Part shown: positions 44,752 to 53,840 of the stretch, one piece after another | Layout: the number at the start of each line of letters is the position of its first letter | Position numbering within the stretch: position 1 is the first letter of the stretch | Assembly (NCBI RefSeq): GCF_009720385.1 | Contig: NZ_ML769301.1 | Location: 372,001 to 436,000 of the forward strand | Source of the DNA: Catellatospora vulcania | GTDB lineage: Bacteria; Actinomycetota; Actinomycetes; Mycobacteriales; Micromonosporaceae | Reading direction: 5' to 3' | Length of the DNA: 64,000 nucleotides | The notes under the pieces: generated by a model | The model's input: only the letters and a program-made list of their open reading frames with translations | Told to the model about the DNA's origin: nothing | Database searches by the model: none | Made by a program: the position numbers and the translations under genes

Positions 44752-45821
44752 CGGACCTCCCTGGCGCCGGCGAGGTGAGACGGCGCGGAGCCGCCGCGGC
44801 GGCGGTGCGCCGGGTCGGCCAGCGACGGCGGCTGGTAGCCGGCGTCGGCGGGGTTGAGGGTGGTGCCGGGCGGAACGATGGCGTCGATGCGGTCCAGCAC
44901 CTCCGGGGACAGCGTCACCTTGGCCGCGCCGAGCTGCGACTCCAGGTGCGCCAGGGTGCGCGGCCCGATGATCGCCGAGGTGACGGCCGGGTGCTGCAGC
45001 ACGAACGCGATCGCCAGGTGGATCAGCGACAGCCCGGCCTCCTCGGCCAGCGCGGTCAGCTCGCCGACGGCGGCCAGCTTGGTCGCGTTGGCGGGCACCG
45101 CCGGGTCGAACCGGGCCGGGAACCGGTCGGCCCGCCGGGAGACCGGGCCGTCGACCCCGGCCTGATGCCGGCCCGACAGCCAGCCGCCGGCGAGCGGGCT
45201 CCACGGGATCACGGCCAGCCCGTGCCGCTGGGCCACCGGCAGCACCTCGCGCTCGATCCCGCGGGCCAGGATCGAGTACGGCGGCTGCTCGCTGACCACC
45301 CGTTCGCGGCCCCGCCGCTGCGCGGTCCACTGGCCCTCCACGATGGCGGACGGCTCGAACGTGGACGTGCCTAGGTAGCGGACCTTGCCCTGGCGCACCA
45401 GGTCGGACAGCGCGCCCAGGGTCTCGTCGAAGTCGGTCTCCGGCTCCGGGCGGTGCACCTGGTACAGGTCGATCCAGTCGGTGCCCAGCCGGCGCAGGCT
45501 GTCCTCCACCGCGCGGAAGATCCAGCGGCGGGAGTTGCCCCGGTGGTGGGGGTGCTCGCCGACCTGGCCGTGGAACTTGGTGGCGAGGAAGACGTCGTCG
45601 CGCCGCCCGCCGGCCAGCGCCTTGCCCACGATCTGCTCGGATTCGCCGTGGGAGTAGACGTCGGCGGTGTCGATGGCGTTGATGCCCTCGTCGAGCGCCC
45701 GGTGGATGATCCGGATGCCGTCCTCGTGGTCCGGGTTGCCCCGCTGTCCGAAGTTCATCGCGCCGAGCGTCAGCGAGCTGATCTGCACGCCGGTGCGTCC
45801 GAAGGGCCGGTGGTCGACCAT
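44748..45821 (-). CDS. aldo/keto reductase
   Basis: 357 residues. FGRTGVQISSLTLGAMNFGQRG, NAIDTADVYSHGESEQIVGKAL (catalytic Asp and Tyr), LATKFHG (catalytic Lys) and LYQVHRPEPETDFDE (catalytic His) are all AKR landmarks, near the usual length for the family. In this operon it lies between two LLM monooxygenases. A reasonable inference is reduction of the aldehyde released by desulfonation, but that is unproven. Its stop overlaps the ssuD start; the upstream LLM stop is 19 nt away. Confidence 0.87.
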   Translation of the reverse strand: MVDHRPFGRTGVQISSLTLGAMNFGQRGNPDHEDGIRIIHRALDEGINAIDTADVYSHGESEQIVGKALAGGRRDDVFLATKFHGQVGEHPHHRGNSRRWIFRAVEDSLRRLGTDWIDLYQVHRPEPETDFDETLGALSDLVRQGKVRYLGTSTFEPSAIVEGQWTAQRRGRERVVSEQPPYSILARGIEREVLPVAQRHGLAVIPWSPLAGGWLSGRHQAGVDGPVSRRADRFPARFDPAVPANATKLAAVGELTALAEEAGLSLIHLAIAFVLQHPAVTSAIIGPRTLAHLESQLGAAKVTLSPEVLDRIDAIVPPGTTLNPADAGYQPPSLADPAHRRRGGSAPSHLAGAREVR

Positions 45822-45840
45822 GGCAGGGGTCCTCTCTCGG

Positions 45841-47172
45841 TCAGTGGGCTGCTGCGGCGTGCTGCCGGGTGAACCGGTTGGCCGGACGGGGCAGCCCGTA
45901 GTGGTCGCGCAGGGTGGTCCCGGTGTACTCGGTGCGGAACAGGCCGCGGCGTTGCAGGATCGGCACGACGTGGTCGACGAACGTCTCCAGCCCGGACGGC
46001 AGCACCGGCGGCATGATGTTGAACCCGTCGGCGGCGCCGCTGCGGTACCACTCCTCGATGGCGTCGGCGACCTGCTCCGGCGTGCCGGCGAAGGTGCGGT
46101 GCCCCCGCCCGCCGCCCAGCCGGCCGATGAGCTGGCGTACGGTCAGCCGCTCCCGCCGGGCGAGGGTGACGATCAGGGTGTACCGGCTCTTGGCGCCCTC
46201 GATCTCGTCCTCGTCGGGCAGGTCGGCGGGCAGCTCCCGGTCCAGGTCGAGGTCTTCGGGCTCGACCCGCAGCGTGGTGGCGAGCTGCCGCCGCGCGTAC
46301 TCGGGTTTGATCAGCCGGTCCAGTTCGGCCTCCAGCGCCTGCGCCTCGGCTTCGGTGGAACCGATCGCCGGCACGATCCCCGGCAGGATCTTGACCGTGT
46401 CCGGGTCACGCCCGGCCTGCGCGGTGCGCCATTTGAGGTCGCGGTAGAACGCCTGCGCCTCGGCGAGCGTCTGCTGAGCGGTGAAGACCGCCTCGGCGTA
46501 GCGGGCCGCCAGTTCCTTGCCGTCCTCCGACGACCCCGCCTGCACCAGCAGCGGGTGGCCCTGCGGCGAGCGCGGGACGTTGAGCGGGCCGGCCACCCGG
46601 AAGTGCCGTCCCGCGTGCGCGGCCGGGTAGAGCAGTGTGTCGTCGCCCCAGCGCCCGCCGTCCTTGTCGCCCAGCGGCGCGCCGTCGTCCCAGCTGTCCC
46701 ACAGCTTCAGCGACACGTCGACGAATTCGGCGGCCCGCTCGTACCGGTCGCGGTGGGAGGGCAGGTCGTCGAGGTTGAAGTTGCGGGCCGCGTCCACCCC
46801 GGCCGTGGTGACGATGTTCCAGCCGGCCCGGCCGCCGCTGATGTGGTCCAGCGACGCGAATCGGCGGGCCAGGTTGAACGGCTCGTTGTAGGTGGTCGAG
46901 GCGGTCGCGATCAGCCCGATGTGCTCGGTCGCCCCGGCCAGTGCCGTGAGCAGCACGGTCGGTTCGAGGGTGCCGGACGGCCGCCGTCCGATGCTGTTCC
47001 ACAGCACGGGGCTGTCGGCGAGGAACAGCGAGTCGAGCCGGCCGCGCTCGGCGATGCGGGCCAGGCGTTTGAAGTGCTCGACGTCGGTCTGCGCGAACGG
47101 ATCGCTCTCCGGCAGCCGCCAGGCGGCCTCGTGGTGGCCGACGCCCATCAGGAACGCGTTGAGGTGCAGCAT
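45841..47172 (-). CDS. NtaA/SnaA/DszA-type LLM flavin monooxygenase
   Basis: 443 residues. MLHLNAFLMGVGHHEAAWR, then LFLADSPVLW, STTYNEPFNLARRFASLDHISGGRAGWNIVTT and NFPRSPQGHP-like blocks identify the nitrilotriacetate monooxygenase/DszA branch of LLM enzymes, which oxidise larger substrates than SsuD, including sulfones. Role here: probably a second organosulfur substrate. Start: the ATG at 47172 lies 6 nt from GAAGGG; the ATG at 47178 overlaps the ATPase stop as ATGA but has no spacing to that site. Confidence 0.87.
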   Translation of the reverse strand: MLHLNAFLMGVGHHEAAWRLPESDPFAQTDVEHFKRLARIAERGRLDSLFLADSPVLWNSIGRRPSGTLEPTVLLTALAGATEHIGLIATASTTYNEPFNLARRFASLDHISGGRAGWNIVTTAGVDAARNFNLDDLPSHRDRYERAAEFVDVSLKLWDSWDDGAPLGDKDGGRWGDDTLLYPAAHAGRHFRVAGPLNVPRSPQGHPLLVQAGSSEDGKELAARYAEAVFTAQQTLAEAQAFYRDLKWRTAQAGRDPDTVKILPGIVPAIGSTEAEAQALEAELDRLIKPEYARRQLATTLRVEPEDLDLDRELPADLPDEDEIEGAKSRYTLIVTLARRERLTVRQLIGRLGGGRGHRTFAGTPEQVADAIEEWYRSGAADGFNIMPPVLPSGLETFVDHVVPILQRRGLFRTEYTGTTLRDHYGLPRPANRFTRQHAAAAH

Positions 47173-47174
47173 GG

Positions 47175-47912
47175 TCATCCCTTCTGCTGGTCGACGCCGA
47201 GCGCGCGCAGCAGCGACTCCCGGTACGCCAGGAACTGCGGCTGCCGGTGCGAGCGGGGCGCCGGCAGGTCGATCGTGGTGTCGACGGTGATCCGGCCCTG
47301 GTCGACGACCAGGACCCGGTCGGCGAGCGTGACCGCCTCGTCGACGTCGTGCGTGACGAGCAGGACCGCGGGCCGGTGCCGGACGCACAGCTCGCGCAGC
47401 AGCTCGTGCATGCGCAGCCGGGTCAGCGCGTCCAGCGCGCCGAAGGGCTCGTCGGCCAGCAGCAGCTCGGGTTCGGACACCAGTGCCCGGGCCAGCGCGA
47501 CCCGCTGCTGCTCGCCGCCGGACAGCTGATGCGGCCAGGCCTGCTCGCGCCCGGCCAGCCCGACCTCGGCCAGGGCGGCCCGGCCGCGCTGCGCCGCGTC
47601 CGGCCCGGACAGGCCCAGCACGACGTTGTCCAGCACCCGCTGCCAGGGCAGCAACCGGGCGTCCTGGAACACGACCGAGGACTTCTCCGGCACGTCGATC
47701 AGGCCGGAGCCCGCCACGTCGCGGTCCAGGCCCGCCAGTGCGCGCAGCAGGGTGCTCTTGCCCGAGCCGCTGCGGCCCAGCAGGGCCACGAACTCGCCCG
47801 CGCCGATCTCCAGGTCGAGGCCGTCCAGGACGGTGCGGTCGCCGAAGCCCCGCTGCAGTCCCCGGGTGCGCACCGTGCGGGTGCCGGTCAGTCCGCCAGC
47901 GTGCGTCGCCAT
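47175..47912 (-). CDS. ssuB: ABC transporter ATP-binding protein, sulfonate type
   Basis: 245 residues from the ATG at 47912, inside the permease gene end (25-bp overlap). Walker [10 protein letters not shown] (46-54), Q-loop [16 protein letters not shown], signature QLSGGEQQR, Walker [13 protein letters not shown] and [11 protein letters not shown] are intact. It closely matches SsuB. It is a paralogue of the ATPase at 38495-39316, so the genome has two complete organosulfonate importers side by side. Confidence 0.9.
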   Translation of the reverse strand: MATHAGGLTGTRTVRTRGLQRGFGDRTVLDGLDLEIGAGEFVALLGRSGSGKSTLLRALAGLDRDVAGSGLIDVPEKSSVVFQDARLLPWQRVLDNVVLGLSGPDAAQRGRAALAEVGLAGREQAWPHQLSGGEQQRVALARALVSEPELLLADEPFGALDALTRLRMHELLRELCVRHRPAVLLVTHDVDEAVTLADRVLVVDQGRITVDTTIDLPAPRSHRQPQFLAYRESLLRALGVDQQKG

Positions 47913-48727
47913 GACAGCGCCTTCCTCTGCGCGAGCCGCACCGCGCCGTCGGACAGCAGCCCGAGCAGCCCGTAGAGCACGAGCCCGACGATGATGACGT
48001 CGGTCTGGCCGTACTGGCGGGCAAGATCCATCATGTAGCCGATGCCGCTGGTCGAGTTGATCTGCTCGACGACCACCAGCGACAGCCACGCGCCGACGAC
48101 CGCGAAGCGCATCCCGAGCAGGAAGCCGGGCAGCGCACCGGGCAGCACGATCCGGCGCAGGAACACGGCCGGGCGTAGCCGCAGCGACTCGCCGAGTTCG
48201 ACGTAGCGGCTGTCGATGCTGCGCAGCCCGTTGTGGGTGTGGATGTAGACGGGGACGAAGACGCCGAGCACGATCGTGGTGACCTTCATCTGCTCGCCGA
48301 TGCCGAGCCAGAGCACGAGCAGCGGGATCAGCGCGACGCCCGGGATCGCCCGCTTGATCTGGACCGGTCCGTCGAGGATCGCCTCGCCCCACCGGCTGAG
48401 GCCGGAGACCAGCGCGAGCACGGTGCCGATGACGGTCCCGAAGGCCAGGCCGAGACCGGCCCGCTGGGCCGAGACGGCGAGGTTGTCCTGCAGGCGGCCG
48501 TCGGCGATGAGTTCGCCCGCCGTCGTCACGACGGTCCAGGGGGCGGACAGGGTCCGGGAGTCGAGCCAGCCCGCCGCCGAGCCGACCGCCCACAGCGCCA
48601 GCAGCAGGAGCGGGCCGAGGGCGGCTCCGAACGGGATGGCGCGGCCGGGTCCGAGCCGTCGCCGCGGCCTGCGGGCGGGCAGCGCCTCCGCCGAGGTCCG
48701 CGGCCTGGCGAGCACGGAGGCGGTCAT
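47888..48727 (-). CDS. ssuC: ABC transporter permease, sulfonate type
   Basis: 279 residues, six predicted membrane helices after an Arg-rich cytoplasmic N-terminus. The EAA loop region is [21 protein letters not shown], and [20 protein letters not shown] matches SsuC. The ATG at 48727 overlaps the binding-protein stop codon (ATGA), and the ATPase start lies inside its 3' end, so the three transport genes are translationally coupled. Confidence 0.9.
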   Translation of the reverse strand: MTASVLARPRTSAEALPARRPRRRLGPGRAIPFGAALGPLLLLALWAVGSAAGWLDSRTLSAPWTVVTTAGELIADGRLQDNLAVSAQRAGLGLAFGTVIGTVLALVSGLSRWGEAILDGPVQIKRAIPGVALIPLLVLWLGIGEQMKVTTIVLGVFVPVYIHTHNGLRSIDSRYVELGESLRLRPAVFLRRIVLPGALPGFLLGMRFAVVGAWLSLVVVEQINSTSGIGYMMDLARQYGQTDVIIVGLVLYGLLGLLSDGAVRLAQRKALSWRRTLAD

Positions 48728-49785
48728 CGGGCACCCCCGGCGGCGAGGGCGTCGGCGGCGACGGTCTCGTATCGCCGGTCGTACAGGTCCTCGGCCTTGA
48801 GCGGCTTGTTGCCGGTCTCCTTGGCGAGCAGGTCGATGGTCTCCTGGTGCCGGACGATCGCGTCGGTCCAGGTGGGCGGGATGTCGGCCACCCCGGAGTT
48901 GGCGACGATCCACCGGCCGTCCTCGGCGGTCAGCCCCTGGTCCTTGACGTAGTATCGCTCGATCCACTCGTCGGGGTTGGCCTCCCGCCAGCGCCAGGCC
49001 CGCGCCCACACCTGCACGTACTGGCGGATCGCGGCCGCCTTCGCCGGGTCGGCCAGCACGGTGATCGGCGCGTACAGGTGACCGGGATCGTCGCGCAGGC
49101 CGTGTGCGATCGTCGTCGCGCCGTCCTTGCCGTACTTGGTCTCGTAGCGCTTGACCTGCACACCGCCGATCGGGGCGACCTCGACCTGGCGGCTGGCGAG
49201 CGCGTTGGCGTACACGTCGCCGGTGCTGGGCAGCTCGACCAGCTCGACGTCCTGCTTGGTCAGCCCGGCCTTGTGCAGCACCCGCAGCACCAGCGCGCCC
49301 TGCGCCTGCCCCGGGCTGTAGGCCACCTTCCGTCCCCGGATGTCGGCCAGCGAGGCGACGGAGACGCCGGGTGCGATGCCCAGCCGGTAGATGGCGTGGT
49401 TGAGCGGGTCCTGGCGGAACTTCGAGGCCACGATCTTGGTGGGGATGCCGGTCCAGTGGGAGTGGATCGGGGGGATGTCGGCGACCGAGCCGATGTCCAG
49501 CGCGCGGGCGCGGAACGCCTCCAGGGTCTGCGGGCCGCCGCTGAGGTTGGCCCACTCCACCTCGAACGTCAGGTTGCGGGCCTCGCCGGAGAACTCGATC
49601 GCCTTCTGGTGCTCCTTGTCGCCGACGACGAGCTTGGTGCCGTTCGGCACCGACGCGGGCAGCGCCGCGGTGAGGGCCAGCGCCTCGGCCGGCGTCTCCT
49701 CCTGGGCGCACGCGGTCAGGCTCAGCGCGACCGCGCCGAGAGCGGCGGACAGGAACGTTCTGCGGTCCAGGGGTGGCGGTTTCAC
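48724..49785 (-). CDS. ssuA: ABC transporter substrate-binding lipoprotein, sulfonate type
   Basis: 353 residues from the GTG at 49785, which has the strong site AAAGGAG 7 nt away; the frame to 49932 is rejected since it has no site and places 49 charged residues before the signal. Tat plus lipoprotein signal: [20 protein letters not shown], lipid Cys26. The mature fold has [36 protein letters not shown] and [19 protein letters not shown], SsuA/NMT1-like. It is the first full-size gene of the operon, 226 nt downstream of the poly-Cys leader ORF. Confidence 0.88.
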   Translation of the reverse strand: MKPPPLDRRTFLSAALGAVALSLTACAQEETPAEALALTAALPASVPNGTKLVVGDKEHQKAIEFSGEARNLTFEVEWANLSGGPQTLEAFRARALDIGSVADIPPIHSHWTGIPTKIVASKFRQDPLNHAIYRLGIAPGVSVASLADIRGRKVAYSPGQAQGALVLRVLHKAGLTKQDVELVELPSTGDVYANALASRQVEVAPIGGVQVKRYETKYGKDGATTIAHGLRDDPGHLYAPITVLADPAKAAAIRQYVQVWARAWRWREANPDEWIERYYVKDQGLTAEDGRWIVANSGVADIPPTWTDAIVRHQETIDLLAKETGNKPLKAEDLYDRRYETVAADALAAGGAR

Positions 49786-50011
49786 TGAAGACTCCTTTGT
49801 GGACGGACGCCGGACGCGAAGCGTGCCGGGATCCACCGGGGTGAGGGGTTCGGCGATGGCGGACATGGCGGTCCACCCGGGCGAAGCCGACGGTCGATCG
49901 TCAGCCGGGCAGGGGTGGGCGCGGCGCGGCATGGCGCGCGGCCGGGTCGGTCGGAGAAGCGGCAGCCGGTCGTCGACCGGCTTCGTCGCCAGGGGAGGGT
50001 GGGCCGCCTGG
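49786..50011 (-). promoter_or_regulatory. leader RNA between poly-Cys ORF and substrate-binding gene
   Basis: 226 nt separate the poly-Cys ORF stop from the ssuA start, the only large gap in an otherwise overlapping operon. It contains GC-rich structures, including a 7-bp hairpin GCCGGTC-GTC-GACCGGC (49965-49981), 30 nt beyond the ORF stop. No plausible gene was found here. An attenuation region is the most likely content. Confidence 0.5.
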
Positions 50012-50104
50012 TCAGCAGCAGCCGCGGGCGGTGGTCCAGCAGCGGCAGCAGCCCCGCGACACCGCGACTGCGGTGGCGTCGAGCGGGGTCTGCCGGCTTG
50101 TCAT
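50012..50104 (-). CDS. leaderless poly-cysteine leader peptide (putative cysteine-responsive attenuator ORF)
   Basis: 30 codons: ATG at 50104, stop TGA at 50014-50012. The peptide begins MTSRQTPLDATAVAVSR and ends GCCRCWTTARGCC, with all five Cys in the last 12 residues. TAACGT (50117-50112 on the minus strand) lies 7 nt upstream, so the mRNA would begin at the ATG. This matches the published mycobacterial type of leaderless short ORFs with C-terminal Cys runs that stall at low Cys-tRNA and regulate downstream sulfur genes. Too short for usual gene finders, but the position before a sulfonate operon makes it convincing. Confidence 0.8.
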   Translation of the reverse strand: MTSRQTPLDATAVAVSRGCCRCWTTARGCC

Positions 50105-50111
50105 GGCCAAG

Positions 50112-50117
50112 ACGTTA
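50112..50117 (-). promoter_or_regulatory. -10 element of the sulfonate operon
   Basis: TAACGT on the minus strand fits TANNNT and lies 7 nt before the poly-Cys ORF start codon and 9 nt after the TCCTA-N9-TAGGA operator, consistent with a leaderless transcript. Confidence 0.55.
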
Positions 50118-50126
50118 TCCCACATC

Positions 50127-50145
50127 TCCTATCTGCGAAATAGGA
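50127..50145. promoter_or_regulatory. sulfur-locus operator, copy 2 (TCCTA-N9-TAGGA)
   Basis: TCCTATCTGCGAAATAGGA; the symmetry extends one base outward on each side (C...G) and one inward (T...A), giving 7-bp arms CTCCTAT/ATAGGAG. It ends exactly 22 nt upstream of the poly-Cys ORF start codon, the same distance as copy 1 from the ssuC start. Presumed binding site for a sulfur regulator not encoded in the window. Confidence 0.75.
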
Positions 50146-50171
50146 GTTCCATTTATTGGGATTCGTTAATA

Positions 50172-50215
50172 GTGGCCGTGTCTGGCCGGGTGCTCACCCG
50201 GCCGGACACGGCCAC
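50172..50215. terminator. 20-bp hairpin terminator after second S8 peptidase gene
   Basis: Arms at 50172-50191 and 50196-50215 pair over 20 bp with a single G-T wobble and a 4-nt loop GCTC. It lies 18 nt past the S8 stop codon on the minus strand and is followed in that direction by the A/T-rich TATTAACGAATCCCAATAAA. It insulates the S8 gene from the sulfonate promoter. Confidence 0.8.
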
Positions 50216-50233
50216 CGGACTTTCGCGAGACCG

Positions 50234-53200
50234 TCAGCCGGCGCGGTACGCCCGGATGATGGTCTGCTCCACGGCGCTGCCGGCCGACGCGCCGACCTTC
50301 ACCCGCAGCGAGACGGACTGCCCGGCCGACGGTGTCGGCAGCGTCGCGCCGAAGCCGTCGCCGTCGGCCGTCACGGCCGCGGGCTGCCAGGTCTTCCCGT
50401 CGTCCAATGAGGTCCACAGCCGGAACGACGTGATGTCCTGCCGGGGCACGCCGTGCGCCTGCCGGATCGTGAACCCGGCGACGCCCCCGGTCGGGCGGTT
50501 CGCCACGTCGAGCGGCAGCGCGTAGTCGACCGACAGCAGGGCTACCGGGGCGCTCCCGGTTCCTGCGGGCGCGGCAGAGCGGAAGGTCCACGCCGTGGTC
50601 ACCCGGGTGGAGACCGGAAGCAGGGCGCTCGCGTCCAGGTCGTAGGTGAGCCGGTAGGTGGCAGCGCCCGACGGGACGGTGAAGTCGCCGAACGACTCGG
50701 GGTGCTGTCCCAGCAGGGCGCCGTTGCGGTGCAGGGTCAGCGTCCGGGTGGTCGCCGACCAGCCGTCACCCCAGCCCAGGCAGTCGAAGCGCTGGTGCTC
50801 GTCGGTCAGGTCGACCAGCTCGACGTGCAGGATGCCGCGGGTGCGCCGCACCGGCGCGGGCACGCAGCCGCTGGAGGACGGTGTCGGATCGTCGTACCAG
50901 TCCGGACGCAGCGGCTGGCGCACCCACACCTTCTGCTGCCGGCTGCGCGGCGTGTAGGTGCGCTTGGACTCCTGGGTCACCACGCCGTACCCGATGCCCG
51001 CGTTGTAGAACGCCTCGTCCTTCCACGCGAAGCCCGGCGTTACGTAGTCCACGCGGTCGCCGGACAGGCCCTCGGTGGACGCCTCGGCGATGTACTCACC
51101 GGACGGGCTGTAGCCGTAGCGCTTGTGGCCGACGTACGTCTCCTCGATGTCCATGAGGTGGAACCGCTGGTCGATGCGGGCGAGCCGGGCCTGCTCCGCT
51201 GAGCCGACCCGGTAGGCCAGATCGTCCGGGATCCCGTGGCCGAGCGGCCGGATCAGGTCGTACAGGTACGGGCTCGGCCCGTCGCCGGGCGCCACCAGCG
51301 AGTACGAGGCGTACGCGTCGAACGTGCCGATGCCCGGCCCGGCCGCCGGGGTCGCGAACACGCTGCCCTTGCGCGCGTCCTCGCCCCACGCGAACGCGAA
51401 GTCCGACCAGCCGGGGCCGTGCCGGGGCGTCTGCTCGTAGGTGAGGCCGACCGCGTTCGGCACGGTCGCGACCCCGTCCACGGCCGCCGTCACCGGTTTG
51501 GCCCGCGCGCCGTCGAGCACCAGCGCGGTGTCCGCGACGACCGCCACATCAGGGTCACCGACCAGGCCCATCCGCCACGACGTCTCTCCCATGTCCCAGA
51601 CCGAAGCCATGACGCTGTACCGGCCGGCGGGCACCCGCAGCGTCACGGCCTCGCCGAGCGGGACGTCCCAGCGCTGCGCGAACAGTGCCCGGTCGTCGAG
51701 GTTCACCACGATCGCCGACACGTACACGGCGGAGTTCGCGGGGGTCTGCGGCAGGGCGGTGGAGGTCAGCGTCAGCTCGTGGCTGGGCGGCTCCACGTAG
51801 AAGGTCGCCGGAGTGCTGGAAACGAACGCGCCGGCGACCGTGCGCGCGGTGACCACGGCCGTGTACAGCCCCGGCGAGGCCGCCGGCCGGGCCCGGTCGA
51901 TCCGCAGGCCGAGCGACGCCTGCGCGCCCGGGGCGATGACCGCCGACCGCGCCGACAGCGATGCCGTGCCGGCCGGAGCGCTCACCCCGTGCCGGTCCTT
52001 GACGGTCACGCTGAACCGCAACCGGGCTGGGAGCAGCGCCGCGGTGTTCGTCCACGACAGCGTCGTCTGCGCGCTGCCCGACTGCGGATGGGCGAACACG
52101 CCGAGGTTGACGACCGCCTGCTCGCTGACGGCCCCGTGCAGCGTGCGGGCGACGTTCAGGCGGCCCGATCCGACCGTGTACGGGTCGGCGGCGGGCAGCG
52201 GATCGCTCGCGCCGACCAGCGCGGCCTTGTACTGGGCGGGTTTCCAGTCCGGGTGGCGCTGCGCCAGGATCGCGGCCGCACCGGCGACATGCGGCGTCGC
52301 CATCGAGGTGCCGGAAGCCGCGGTGTACCGGGCGTCGATCACCCGGCCCATGCCGGTGCCCGCCGCGCGCGCGGCGACGATGTCCACGCCCGGTGCGACC
52401 AGTTCAGGCTTGGCCGCGCGGGTGTTGACCAGTGGGCCCCGGCTGGAGAAGTCGGCCGGCACGTCGTGGCCGTCCACCGCGCCGACGGTCAGCGCCGAGG
52501 CGGCCGCGCCGGGCGACGACACGGTGCCGTCGGCTGGGCCGTCGTTGCCCGCCGCCACCACGAACAGCGCGCCGTGCTGGTCGGTCAGCGCGTCGACGGC
52601 CAGCGACAGCGGGTCGGTGCCGTCGCTGGGCTCCCAGCCGCCCAGACTCAGGTTGATCACATCGGCGCGCGGGGCCGCCCACTCCATCCCGGCGATGATC
52701 TGCGAATCGGTGCCGTAGCCGTAGTCGTCGAGCACCTTGCCGATCAGCAGCTGCGCCCCGGGCGCGACCCCGCGGCGCGCCCCGGCCGACGCTGCGCCCG
52801 TCCCGGCGATGGTGGCGGCAACATGGGTGCCGTGCCCGAACCGGTCGACACCGTCACCGTCGTCGGTGCTGAAGTCCGCCCACTGCGCGATGCGGCCTTT
52901 CAGGTCGGGGTGCGTGAAGTCGACGCCGGTGTCCAGCACCGCGACCTTCGCGCCCTGGCCGGTGAAACCGGCGGCCCAGGCCTGCGGCGCCTGTACCTGG
53001 CGCAGGTTGGCGTCGAGACCGCTGCCACCCGTCTCGGCGGTCGCACGCACGCGACGGTCCAGCCACACCCGGGTGCCCGAGCCGGCGGCAGAGCGGGCGG
53101 AGGCGAGCTGCGACAGCGAGTCCGTGAACTCGGCTGCCTTCGCCTTGGGCTGGCGGCCCGCCACCGCCCCGATGCTGGCCAGCGTCCGGGCCCGGCCGAG

Positions 53201-53650
53201 GCCTGCGGTCAGCGACTGCCTGGCCTGCGGCCCGCTGCCCTGTCGCACGATCAGTGGGATTTCCTTGGCCCGCGCGTCGTCGTAGCCCTCGATGATCAGA
53301 GTGGTGACGTCGAACAGCGACTCGTCCAGCACCGAGCCGATCAGCGCCGCAGCCTGCCCCGGCACGACCCGGACGTGACCGTCGGGGCCGCAGCTGCGCT
53401 GGAGCACGCCGCTCGGCTTCGCGGGCCGGACCGAGACCAGCGGGCAGCCGGTCGGGCGGGTCTGCACCGTCACCACGTCGCCGGTCAGCAGCGTCACCGT
53501 GTACTGCCGACCGGCCGGCAGCAGGGTGGGGGCGGGGGGCGCGGCGTCGGCAGGTTGTTCGGCGACACCGGCGCCCGCGCCGCCGAGCATGGCGGACAGC
53601 ACCGCCACCGGCAGCGCGAGCAGGAGATTTCGGGGTCTGATGTGGACCAC
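50234..53650 (-). CDS. secreted S8 family serine peptidase (subtilase), 1138 aa
   Basis: GTG start at 53650 with AGGAG 5 nt upstream. Signal peptide NLLLALPVAVLSAMLGG, propeptide region with YTVTLLTGDVVTVQT, then subtilase domain: Asp240 in VAVLDTGVDFTHPDL, His273 in GHGTHVAAT, Asn in VVAAGNDGP and Ser449 in SGTSMATPHVAG. The 650-residue C-terminal part is beta-rich and ends EQTIIRAYRAG. It shares architecture and motifs with the S8 protein at 19373-22753. The propeptide Thr-Leu-Leu-Thr-Gly-Asp block occurs in both, suggesting a distinct actinobacterial subtilase subgroup with a large accessory domain. Confidence 0.93.
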   Translation of the reverse strand: MVHIRPRNLLLALPVAVLSAMLGGAGAGVAEQPADAAPPAPTLLPAGRQYTVTLLTGDVVTVQTRPTGCPLVSVRPAKPSGVLQRSCGPDGHVRVVPGQAAALIGSVLDESLFDVTTLIIEGYDDARAKEIPLIVRQGSGPQARQSLTAGLGRARTLASIGAVAGRQPKAKAAEFTDSLSQLASARSAAGSGTRVWLDRRVRATAETGGSGLDANLRQVQAPQAWAAGFTGQGAKVAVLDTGVDFTHPDLKGRIAQWADFSTDDGDGVDRFGHGTHVAATIAGTGAASAGARRGVAPGAQLLIGKVLDDYGYGTDSQIIAGMEWAAPRADVINLSLGGWEPSDGTDPLSLAVDALTDQHGALFVVAAGNDGPADGTVSSPGAAASALTVGAVDGHDVPADFSSRGPLVNTRAAKPELVAPGVDIVAARAAGTGMGRVIDARYTAASGTSMATPHVAGAAAILAQRHPDWKPAQYKAALVGASDPLPAADPYTVGSGRLNVARTLHGAVSEQAVVNLGVFAHPQSGSAQTTLSWTNTAALLPARLRFSVTVKDRHGVSAPAGTASLSARSAVIAPGAQASLGLRIDRARPAASPGLYTAVVTARTVAGAFVSSTPATFYVEPPSHELTLTSTALPQTPANSAVYVSAIVVNLDDRALFAQRWDVPLGEAVTLRVPAGRYSVMASVWDMGETSWRMGLVGDPDVAVVADTALVLDGARAKPVTAAVDGVATVPNAVGLTYEQTPRHGPGWSDFAFAWGEDARKGSVFATPAAGPGIGTFDAYASYSLVAPGDGPSPYLYDLIRPLGHGIPDDLAYRVGSAEQARLARIDQRFHLMDIEETYVGHKRYGYSPSGEYIAEASTEGLSGDRVDYVTPGFAWKDEAFYNAGIGYGVVTQESKRTYTPRSRQQKVWVRQPLRPDWYDDPTPSSSGCVPAPVRRTRGILHVELVDLTDEHQRFDCLGWGDGWSATTRTLTLHRNGALLGQHPESFGDFTVPSGAATYRLTYDLDASALLPVSTRVTTAWTFRSAAPAGTGSAPVALLSVDYALPLDVANRPTGGVAGFTIRQAHGVPRQDITSFRLWTSLDDGKTWQPAAVTADGDGFGATLPTPSAGQSVSLRVKVGASAGSAVEQTIIRAYRAG

Positions 53651-53795
53651 ATCGACTCCTTTCAGGATCAGAGCGGCCGTCGGGGGAGTGACCGGCGCGC
53701 TCTACCCCTAACGGGAGCCGACCGACGCATGGTTGCCCGAGTCCCCAGAATTGCCGTGATCCGCTCCGAATCGCGGTATCCGGCAACGGCCTGAA

Positions 53796-53817
53796 CCGGT
53801 CACCTGTCGGTGACCGG
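53796..53817. terminator. hairpin after the 215-aa membrane protein gene
   Basis: CCGGTCACC / GGTGACCGG, perfect 9-bp stem, 4-nt loop, 23 nt past the stop codon at 53841 on the minus strand. Confidence 0.6.
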
Positions 53818-53840
53818 CTCGGCGCAGGCGGGTAGGGCGG

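Noticed and set aside
50156-50410. Plus-strand frame overlapping the second S8 gene 3' end
   Set aside because: Shadow of the S8 gene and its terminator hairpin; low-complexity Arg/Gly composition.
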